Shown: one piece after another, positions 33,001-41,375 of the stretch | Numbering within the stretch: position 1 is the first letter of the stretch | Layout: every line of letters begins with the position of its first letter | Source: Cyanophora paradoxa | Lineage: Eukaryota; Glaucocystophyceae; Cyanophorales; Cyanophoraceae | NCBI GenBank assembly: GCA_004431415.1 | Contig: QPMI01000097.1 | Coordinates: 124,001-188,000, forward strand | Direction of reading: 5' to 3' | Length of the DNA: 64,000 nucleotides | Position numbers and translations under genes: made by a program | The notes under the pieces: generated by a model | The model's database searches: none | Told to the model about the DNA's origin: nothing | The model's input: only the letters and a program-made list of their open reading frames with translations

Positions 33001-33973
33001 TCGCCGAGTCCACCCAGATCGTCTACGCCGCCACCGTCATCCACATCCTCGTCCGCCCTCCCCGCCCCGCCCCGCCGGCCCCGCTCACGGCGGCCCCGCT
33101 CACGGCGGCGGCAGTTCAAGTTCGCGGCGCACATCCCCGCCTTCCTCTACCTCCGCGTCCTCCCCGAGACCAAGCCCAGCGAGGACCCCGGTCCGCGCCC
33201 CGCCGCCCCCCGCCCCCGCCCCCCGCCCCGCTCACCCCCGCCCCGCAGTCATGACCTCCGCCCCCGTCGTGATGGTTGACCCCAACCAGTCGGTCGGCTA
33301 CTCCGCGCCCCTCGTGCGGCCCCCGCCCCCTGGCCCGCGGCCGCGCCCTGCTGACGGCCAGTAGCGGGCCCCGCTGAGCGGCACGCCGCCCTCGGCGCCG
33401 CTCGTCTCGCCGGTGAACGTGCCGACCTACCGGAGCGGCGGCTCGGCGTCGCCGGCGACGGTGCCGCTGGCGCAGCCGGGGTTCGGGATGGCGGGGGGCC
33501 AGTCGGGCCCGAACGTGCTGCCGTACGTGCCGGTGATGGACGACAAGATCGACGAGATGATGGCGCTCTTCATGAACGAGTTCGGGCGCCAGATCCCCGT
33601 CAAGCTCGTCCGCCAGGGGCCCGGCATCGTCCGCCCGCCCCGCCCCGCACCCCGCCCCCCGCCCGCCCCTCACGCCCCCTGCCGCAGTACCTCTTCGGCA
33701 CCCGCCGCGTCATCTGCAAGGTCCGGCCCGCCCCGCCCCTCCGTGCCCGGCGCGCGCCCGAGCCGCGCGCAGATCCTGAACGACAAGCTGGTGGCGCGCG
33801 TGGGTGGCGGCTACATGCTCATGGACGAGTTCGTCGAGACCTACGGCGCCGTCGAGCTCGAGAAGGCCCGCGCCCCGTCTCCCCGCCCCTCGCCGGCCGC
33901 CCCTGACCCTCCCACGCAGGTCCGGCAGGAGGAGCGACTCGCGAACACCATCGCCTCCTCGGCACAGTACTAG
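30079..33973 (+). CDS. Four-fold repeated membrane protein with C-terminal GAS2-related (GAR) domain
   Basis: I do not recognise the membrane family. The start is the ATG at 30079 (MASLLEHQEGLRRRLEQAE); an N-terminal coiled coil and a short linker (SSLADTVRSLSFG) follow. Then come four modules of about 110-140 residues, each with a hydrophobic pair ending in a motif like ADIYALVLLIAMYSINEKDK, a second pair starting like SLVADLIWFGVYSD, and a close in LP..KPSE. Modules begin near 30753, 31340, 32015 and 32625. After the fourth comes a Pro/Ser/Gly linker (PVNVPTYRSGGSAS), DDKIDEMMALFMNEFGR, and a GAR-like domain: YLFGTRRVICK (its own 33-nt exon, 33688-33720) joined to ILNDKLVARVGGGYMLMDEF. GAR domains of GAS2/spectraplakin proteins bind microtubules. 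Membrane topology and function are inferred. Equivalent introns recur in the modules. A CAGTAG acceptor at 33359-33364 controls entry into the GAR part. Confidence 0.8.
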
Positions 33974-34131
33974 AACCGTATGCAGGCTTTTCTCCGTAGT
34001 TAGGGTTTCGTGTGCACTAGTAGGTTTCAAAACCAGATCATGGCATTTGCAATCGCCACACGCGGCTGCTAGCGCGGGGGCTGATCATCAATGGGGGCAG
34101 GGGGGGAGGAGACGGCGGGGGAGGCCGGAGG

Positions 34132-35100
34132 TCATATGTTATCGGCGAGCTTGGCGGCGAGGGAGCCGATCCAGGCGACGGTCTTGTCGCTGAAGGCGCG
34201 CTGCCGGTCCGACGCGACGATGAGGACGCCCCGGCCCGCGCCGACGGGGACGACCAGCGTGTCCTGCGTGTTGGGTGCCAGGAACGGCAGGTCCGCCGCC
34301 ACAGCCCGCGCCGCCCCGGCGTCCTCCGCCGGCCGAAGGTACGCCGGGTTCGAGCCCGACGGCAGTGCCGCCCCGGAGAGCCGCGAGGGGGCAGGGGCGT
34401 CGCGCGCGGCGAGGCCGCGGCGGTGGAGAACGGTGCAGGCGCCGCCCTCCGAGAGGCGGCAGACGAGGACCGAGCGGGCGGCCGTCTGCGTGCAGAGCAC
34501 GTACGAAGTCCAGGCGAGCTCCTCCTTCAAGCGCTCCGGAAGCTCCTCCGCGAACTCGAAGACTTCCGCGCCCTCGAGGCCGACCGAGGTGGACGGGCGC
34601 TCGACTTGCGTGCGTCGCATGAAGACGCCGACGGCGATGAGCAGCGTCGATGCAAGCACGCCGATCATCTCGGAGCGGAACTGGCTCGGGGTCGCACTCG
34701 CCGCCGACGTAAGGACGGCGCGGTTGAAGGCCAGCAGCGCGAGGCTGAGGACGCCAACGCCGACGCGCAGCCGCACTCCGTTCACGCCAGGAATGAAGAA
34801 CCCGCCGATGCCCTCCTCGTCCTGGCTCATGCGGCCCCGCGCGCGGCGGCGCTCCTCCGCCGTCGACTGCTCGCAGCGGGCCGGGGAGAAGCCCCACCAC
34901 GCCGGCGCTGGCTGCACCCTCAACGCGATGGGAGCCGCACTGAAGCGGGTCCGGCGCGCGTCCGCCTGCCCAAGGAAGCCGGAGCGCGTGACATGCGGGC
35001 GGGCCGGCGCCGAGTTGGATCGGCACAGAAAGCAGCTGGGTGCGCTTTCGAGCACTATCCGCTGCGCCGGCGCTGCGGGGATCGCCAACGAGAACGCCAT
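34132..35100 (-). CDS. CCB2/CCB4-like cytochrome b6f haem-attachment factor
   Basis: An intron-free frame of 322 codons. CCB2 and CCB4 form part of the system that attaches haem c(i) to cytochrome b6 in the thylakoid membrane. After a roughly 90-residue N-terminal extension (MAFSLAIPAAPAQRIVLES...) there is a pair of membrane spans (VGVGVLSLALLAFNRAVLTS and IGVLASTLLIAVGVFM), then a soluble domain with ELPERLKEELAWTSYVLCTQ, AARSVLVCRL and a C-terminal VAWIGSLAAKLADN. This order of an N-terminal hairpin and a soluble domain with the motif around RLKEELAW is that of the CCB2/CCB4 family. The extension is probably a plastid-targeting sequence. I cannot decide between CCB2 and CCB4. It starts 118 bp from PRMT7 on the other strand. 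Confidence 0.7.
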   Translation of the reverse strand: MAFSLAIPAAPAQRIVLESAPSCFLCRSNSAPARPHVTRSGFLGQADARRTRFSAAPIALRVQPAPAWWGFSPARCEQSTAEERRRARGRMSQDEEGIGGFFIPGVNGVRLRVGVGVLSLALLAFNRAVLTSAASATPSQFRSEMIGVLASTLLIAVGVFMRRTQVERPSTSVGLEGAEVFEFAEELPERLKEELAWTSYVLCTQTAARSVLVCRLSEGGACTVLHRRGLAARDAPAPSRLSGAALPSGSNPAYLRPAEDAGAARAVAADLPFLAPNTQDTLVVPVGAGRGVLIVASDRQRAFSDKTVAWIGSLAAKLADNI

Positions 35101-35218
35101 CAGCTCGTGAAAAAAAGATGCCGGGGTAGCTAAGCGGAAGCGCGGTCAGCTTCATAGCGTGGTGCGAGACATGCGAGCGTCGCGATGCGACTGCTTTAAC
35201 CGCGCGTGCGTGCAGGAG

Positions 35219-38152
35219 ATGGAGACCGAGGACACGCCTATGGCGGCCTGTTACGAAGTCTTCAACGAATCCACGACGGGAGGACTGGAGTGGCAGATCA
35301 GGCTCGTTAGCTGATTGAGTTCTTCGCGCGATCGGCGGCACCCCGCTGACCTAGCCCCTGCCTGCAGCATGCTCAACGACGCGGAGCGCAACGCGGCCTA
35401 CGATACAGCGCTGCGCGAGGGTGCGTGTAGCGCTAGCGCTTCCGAGCGCCGCGCCGCGCTCAGCCCGTGCCAGCGCTCGCAAGGATGCCGGGGGCGACGG
35501 TGCTCGATATCGGTGCGATCCCCAGCGGCCCGCGCCCCCGGCCGCTCCCCAGCCCGACCATCCGCGAGCGTGCAGGCGCTGGGTGCGGGATCCTGTCGAT
35601 GATGGCTGCCCGAGCCGGCGCCGGGCGCGTGCTGGGGTGCGAGGTGACGCAGTCGCTGGCGGAGAAGGCGACGGAGATCGTGGCCGGCAACGGGCTCGCG
35701 GACCGCGTGCGCATCGTCAACAAGCACAGCGAGGAGCTCGAAGTCGGTCGGCCCCGCCCGCTCCCGGCCCGCCTCGCGGCGCGGGGCCGAGGCGGGGCGC
35801 AGGCCCCGGGAAGGACCTGGAGGAGCGGGCGCAGGTGCTGGTCGCTGAGATCGTGGACTCCGGGCTGCTGGGGGAGGGCCTCTGGCCGGTGTACCGGGAC
35901 GCGCGGGCGCGGCTGCTGGCGCCGGGGGCGGCGTACATCCCGGCGGGGGCCCTCGTGCACGCCGCCCTCGTCGAGTGCCCCGACCTCCGCCGCCGCGTCG
36001 ACGCCGACCCCGCCTCCCGCGCCGCCGGCACGCCTCCGCCCTTCCCCGCGCCCCCGCGCCCCCGCGCCCCCGGTCCCCGGCGGCTGACGGGGGGCGGGCA
36101 GGGCTGGAGCTGGGCGCGCTGAACGCGCTGACGACGGCGCCGCGGAAGCAGTACCTGCGGGGGGCGCTGCTGCCGCACGCGGCCCTCTCGGCGCCCTGCG
36201 CCCTCCTCCGCTTCGACTTCGCCTCCGACGCCCTCCCCGCCCCCGCCGAGGCCGCCCTCACGTGCGCCCCCGCCCCGCCCCGCCCCGCCCCGCCCCCGCC
36301 GGCGCAGGGGCGGTGAGTGCGGGGCGGGTGCAGGGTGGAGCGGGCGGGCCAGGTGGACGGCGTCATGTTCTGGATCGAGCTCGCGATGGGCCCCGGGGGC
36401 GCCCCCCGCCTCTCCCTCGACCCCACCCTCCCCGGCGCCGCCGCCCGCGCGCACTGGTGCCAGGGCTTCCACCCGCTGCCCCGCCCCCTCCCCGTCTCCC
36501 CGGGGCAGCGCCTCCGCCTCCTCGCCCGCGCCTCCGACACCGAGTGCGACACCGGCCGGCACCCCTTCCCCCCGGCGCCCCCTCACGCCCCGCAGGATCA
36601 GCTTCGCCCTCGAGGGGGAGGCCCCGGCGCCCCCGGCCCCGCCCCCGGGGCTCCTGCCCCTCTCGCCCCACTTCTTCCACCGCCTCAGCGACGGCTCCCG
36701 CCTCGGCGCCCTCGCGCGCGCCCTCGCGCGGGCCCTGGCGGCGAGCGGGGCGGCGGCGGGGCGCCCCGGCACCGTGCTCGACCTTGGCGGCAGCTTTGGC
36801 GTCCCCGCCCTCCTCGCCGCCGCCGCCGCCGCCGCGGCCGTGGCGGCGGGCCCGGCGGGCCCGGCGGTGCCGCACGTGTTCACGTGCGAGCCGCAGCCGC
36901 AGCGGGCGGCGGTGGCGGCGGCGCTGGCGGCGGCGAACGGGGGCCGCGTGGCGGTGCTGCCGCACGAGGCCGGGGCGGCGGTGGAGCGGCTGCCGGCGAG
37001 CGCCCCGCCGCTGGCCGTGCTGGTGCGCGACGCGCTGCCGGCGCTGCAGCCGGCGGGGCGGGCCTGAGCGGCTGGGAGGACGTGCTCCTCTGCTGGAGCG
37101 CCCTCTACGGCGCCCTCGAGGCCGCCTCGGCCGGCGCCTGGACCAACGCCCGCCCCGGGCCCCGCCCCGCCCGCGGCCGCGGCGGCGAGCCCGGCAAGCG
37201 GCGGCGGCGCGAGGCGGCGGCGGGGGAGAGCTCGGGGAGCGAGGAGGACGGGGGGGAGGAGATGGACCTGGGGGAGATGATCGCGCGGGCGTTCGACGCG
37301 CAGGCGGCCGCCCGCGACGCCCTCCGCCTCGTCCCCTGCGGGGCCACCCTCTGGGCCGCCCCCCTCTCCTCCCCCGCCCTCGTCGCCAGGCCCGCCCCGC
37401 CCCGGGGCCCTGCGTCTCCTCTCGCGGCCCTCAGGCCGGGCGGGCAGGTTCCAGCGGATCGAGCGAGGGGCGACGTCGGGCCTCGACGTGACGGCGATGG
37501 ACGAGGTCGCCCAGGTGCCCCGGGTCCGGGCCCGGGCGGCGCCCCCGGGCCGGGGTTGAGGGGGCCGGGGGGCAGTGCGGGGTGGCGCAGGAGCTGGACA
37601 TCCTGGGGGCGGGGGAGTACGAGCACCTCGCCGCCCCGCAGCCGGCCGCCCGCTTCGACTTCCGCGCCCCCATCGAGCCCTTCCGCTCCTCCCTCGCCTT
37701 CCCGCGCGCCCCGCCGCCCCCCCGCCCGCCCGGCCCCCCCCGCCCCCCTGACGCCGGGCGGCAGCATCGAGCGCCCCGGGACCGTGCACGCCATCCACAT
37801 GTGGATCGAGGCGCGCGCCCCGCCCGGCGGGGGCCCGTCCCTGGGCGCCCTGACGGGCCCCGCGGGGGGCGCGGGCGGCAGGTACACGCGGACGAGCAGG
37901 AGTCATACGCGACGGGGCCCCACGGCCTCGCCTACCGCCAGATCCTCGTCTTCCTCCCCGTGCGCCCCCCGGCCCCGCCCCGCCCCCGCCCCCTCCCGGG
38001 CTCCGCCCCGCCCCCGGGGGGAGATTGAGATGTGACGCTGACGACGGGGGCCGTGTGGGCAGTACTACGAGGGGGTGCAGGCGGGGGGCACGCTCGCGGC
38101 GGTCGTGCAGATGGACGAGAGCCTCTCCCTCTCCGCCGACGTCAAGTACTAG
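35219..38152 (+). CDS. PRMT7: Protein arginine methyltransferase 7
   Basis: Type III arginine methyltransferase making monomethyl-arginine, built from two methyltransferase units in tandem. The likely start is the ATG at 35219; TTGGLEWQI, spliced with a GC donor to SMLNDAERNAAY, matches the PRMT7 N-terminus. The AdoMet motif is assembled by splicing: VLDIG joined to AGCGILSMMAARAGAG. The double-glutamate loop is kept (LVAEIVDSGLLGEG, E at first and tenth place). Later: YIPAGALVHAALVE, the THW-like DGVMFWIELAMGP and AHWCQGFHPLP. The second unit starts at VLDLGGSFGVPALLAA and includes GWEDVLLCWSALY, a basic/acidic insertion (GKRRRREAAAGESSGSEED), VHAIHMWIEA, YRQILVFLPV and the end LAAVVQMDESLSLS. 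The second AdoMet site looks degenerate, as in the family. Many short introns. Confidence 0.88.
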
Positions 38153-38329
38153 CCCGGGCCCAGCGGCTCCGGATCTAAATTGAGGACTCCGAGGCTCTTG
38201 TGATATCGATGCAGCAGTCCGGCAGTCGCTGGATGAAAGAGAGGGTCCGAGGTCAGATCTAGATTCTGAGCTCGAGAGCCCCGGCCATGCCATTATGGCC
38301 TGGATTGTTATCGGTATTTGGTGTTAGAT

Positions 38330-40938
38330 CTACAATCCTGGATCGTCATCGATATCTAGGGTTGTGCCCCGCGCATCATGGTCTCCTCTCTGAACTGGGG
38401 CACACTGTACGTATACATGTACAATGCACTGGGACAGCTGCAGACGGGGCGCCCCATTAGGCCCGCTCATGATCAGCGCCAATCCGACAGCCTCGTGAAC
38501 TTGAAATTGAAGCGAGCCGAGGGGAGGGCGCACTTCGCCTCTTCCTGCACATCCCGCATCCGCAGCTGAGGGCATCCCCCCGTTCCTCTTCCCGGACCGA
38601 CGACGACATTGACCTGCGGGGGCTCTCATGATCAGCGCAGGAGCCTGCCGCCGCGCATGCGCGGGGGCCAGGGGCGTGAGGACCTCGATGTTGTCGGAGG
38701 AGCCGTGGAAGGCGGCGAGGCGGTCTGCCCAGAGGCCCCGGCGGCCCTCCTTCGTGAGCTTCGTCAGCACAGCCTGGTCGACGATTCCCTCGAGGACGAT
38801 GCGGCGGGGCGCGGCCGCCACCAGCGCCGCCCCGACCCCCGCGATGTTGCTCGGCTCGCCACCCAGCCCCATCCGGACAGAGATGCGCCGGCGGCCCGCG
38901 TGGGCCAGCGCTGCGAGCGAGTCCGCTGGAAGCGGCGAGTCTGGCGGCGAGAGAAACGCGCGGGTCTTCAGGTGAGCAGGGTGTGCGCGGGGAGGGGGGG
39001 GAGGGGGGGGGGAGGAGGAGGAGGGGGCGGGGGGGGGGGGGGGGGGGGGGGGGCGGCGGGGGATAAAAGTTGCGTGCCCGTGGGGAATGCGGGGTTGATG
39101 GACTTGTACATGTAGGGCTGGAACCACAGCTGGAGGTCGACGAGAGACGGGCAGCGCTCGAGGGCGCTCGCGAGGCCGGCGAGCTGTTCTCTGCACTCGG
39201 AGCTGCTCCTGCGTGCTCCTCCGGCGAGCTCGTCGGCAAGACGCAGCGGGCCCAGGCTCCGGAGGGCGGGGCAGGAGCCCAGCGCCGCCAGATCCTCCTC
39301 GCAAACAGTCGAGGGGACCTGCGCGGCAGGGCGGTTACGCTGCCGTCGTCCCGACTCTCGAGAGGCGGGGGCCGGGGGAGGACGGGGGCGGAGGGGGAAT
39401 GGCAGCGGCGGAAGCGGGAAAGCTTGTTTCGCAACGGAGCGGAGGTGCTGGAGGGCGGTGAGGCGCGGGAGGGCGCGCGCCGCGGAGCTCGAGAGATCCC
39501 CTCCGAGGCCGCGGAGCCGGCGCGAGGGGCCCCAAGTCAGCCGCACGACGAGGCCCACAAGGAACCCCCTTCACGCACTCCTCGAGGGAGAAGGCCGCGG
39601 GGCCGGAGGCGATGCCCTCGATCAGCTCGCAAAGACTGTTGCGGAAAGCAGGGTCTTTCTTTCCGCCATAGGCGCCAAAATCCAGGAACTCTATGGAAGG
39701 TAGCGCGCCCAGGCACGCACCGTCGGCGTGCGTGGGCCAGGCACGGATTCTGAGCTGCTGCGAAGATCGAATTCGAAAACCGATTGCGCGCGCGTGCGAG
39801 GGCGGACCCGCTTGAGATCTAGCGCGCGGACGAATGCGAGGCCTGCGGCGTCGGCATTTTTAGGGAACGTGATATCGAGCTGCGCGGCGGCGCGCCGCAT
39901 CCCATGGTCAGGCCCCCCCGGTCGCGCGCTCATGATGGGACGCGCACGCGGGCATGACTGCGAACCTTCTTGAGGCGCGGAGTGCTGCTTGCCAGCGCGG
40001 CGGCATCAGATTCGCGAGGGCTCCAGCAGCCGGGGAGGGAGAGCCTCTCGAGGTTGGGGAAGGGGCGGATGAGCTCCCCGAAGTCGGCGGGGCGGCTGTG
40101 GGAGAGCGCAAGGCTGCGGAGCGCGGGGCAGGCGGCGGCGCCCGGCGGGACGAGGCGGCGCAGCAGGCCCAGGACGCCGCTGTCCCTCTGCGCACTACCG
40201 GGAAACGTGACGTTGACTTCGCTGAGGCCGCCGCTCGCCGCCGTGCACGCCGAGACGAGGGACAGGAAATGGTCCCAGGGGCCGCCCCCCGATGCCGCCG
40301 ACGTGTCAGAAGCCCGACAGGTGAGATGCAGCGACGCGCCAGGGGCTATGCGGATCCACGGCCGGGCGGCACCAGCCGCAGGGTCTCCCCGCGTGCTTTG
40401 CTGGATATGCTCTCCGCGCAGAATGCCCGCGAGCGTGCCGGCACTTCTTGGAGACAAAGAAAAGTTCAGCCGATGCCAAACAATTTCCTCGGCCGCCTCG
40501 CGCCACCGGCGGCAGACCGCGCGCGCAGCTGCCGCGTTCCGCAGGCTGATGCATGTGCGCTTCAGGATGTGCGCAAGCACCTCGTAAGGCAGCTGGCCGA
40601 AGGGCGAGGCTGATTCTCCCGGCCAGGCTCCGCCCGTCTCGGGTTCCACGTGCACCCTCGCGCGCTTTGATCGCCCCACGCCCTCCTCCTTCTCCTGCAT
40701 AGGGGCATTAAGGGCGCGCCGTTTGCAAACAAGGGCGCGCACCGCATCCGCGAGAACCCGGTTGATCGCCGCCATGTACATTTCCTGGGCGCGCGGGGTT
40801 CGCGGGGTCGCGGTCGGAGGAGACGATTGATAGCACCTCGGTGTTGGAAGCGAAGTAGCAGTCACTCTCAAGCCCCTCTGCCGCGTCCTTGAGTCTCTTC
40901 GACAGGCTGCGAGTGCTTCTCTCGAACTCCGGGCGCAT
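38330..40938 (-). CDS. F-box protein with leucine-rich repeats
   Basis: Probably a substrate receptor of an SCF ubiquitin ligase. The F-box is clear at about 40430-40590: FGQLPYEVLAHILKRTCISL followed by AAARAVCRRWREAAEEIVW. Downstream are LRR-like segments: LSEVNVTFPGS, CPALRSLALSHSRPADFGEL, NLERLSLPGC, LDITFPKNADAAGLAFVRAL, CPALRSLGPLRLADE, CPSLVDLQLW and IRVMGLGG-like pieces ending in RRIVLEGIVDQAVLTKL. A nuclear-type basic patch (SKRARVHVE) lies before the F-box. The 5' end is unresolved: MRPEFERSTRSLSKRLKDAA at 40938 is a candidate first exon, MYMAAINRVLADA near 40780 another. The 3' end is also uncertain (last open frame stops at 38330). One intron carries a long poly-C run on the coding strand. 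Confidence 0.65.
39029..39053. repeat. Homopolymer run of 25 G (poly-C on the coding strand)
   Basis: An uninterrupted G25 tract inside a longer G-rich stretch from about 38991 to 39060. It falls between two coding frames of the minus-strand F-box gene, most likely inside an intron where it would act as an extreme pyrimidine tract. Length is probably unstable and hard to sequence. Confidence 0.8.
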
Positions 40939-41375
40939 CTCGACCAGCTTCGACAGGCTGCGCGCCTGTCAGCGGTGATATCGGCGACAGGCTGCGCTCG
41001 CGCTCACATCTCGGAGATGACACTTTTTCGCTGCTCGGGCCTGTGCGCATGATGCCACGGCTGCATGCTGGGGACAGAGAGCAAGGGGAGAAGCGCGCTG
41101 AGCGAATTCGAAGGGCGCTTGCGTCGGCGGACGGGTTAGCGAGAGAACCACTGCGTCGAAACTACCCCGTACCCGCCCGCCGAGCTCGCAGCTGCTCGCT
41201 CGACTCTGCTCGAGTCTGCTCGACTGCTCGAGTGTTGCTGCTCGACTGCTGCTGCTCGACGCTGCTCGAGCTGCTCGACTAGCTGCTCGTACAGCTCAGT
41301 CGCACTCGCAGCTTCTCCTCTGCGCGCGCGCCTCTCGCGCGTGTCTTGCGCCCCAAACTCTTGCGGCAGCGCGCC
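40939..41375. other. Intergenic region between divergent F-box and MFS genes
   Basis: About 440 bp. It contains GCGACAGGCTGCG-type repeats near 40930-40995 (CTTCGACAGGCTGCG twice) and a CTGCTCGA-rich low-complexity block, listed separately. No gene seen. Confidence 0.5.
41191..41290. repeat. Low-complexity CTGCTCGA-type repeat block
   Basis: About 100 bp made of variants of GCTGCTCGA and CTCGACTGCTCG, directly upstream of the MFS transporter start codon at 41376. Because CTCGAG and similar words are self-complementary, the block can fold on itself. It lies in the expected promoter or 5' leader. Confidence 0.7.

Noticed and set aside
33365-33973. A separate small gene for the GAR domain
   Set aside because: There is no room for a promoter after the membrane part, and the first in-frame ATG lies at about 33488, inside the linker. 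Splicing to the TAG acceptor gives one continuous protein. Kept as an alternative in the findings.
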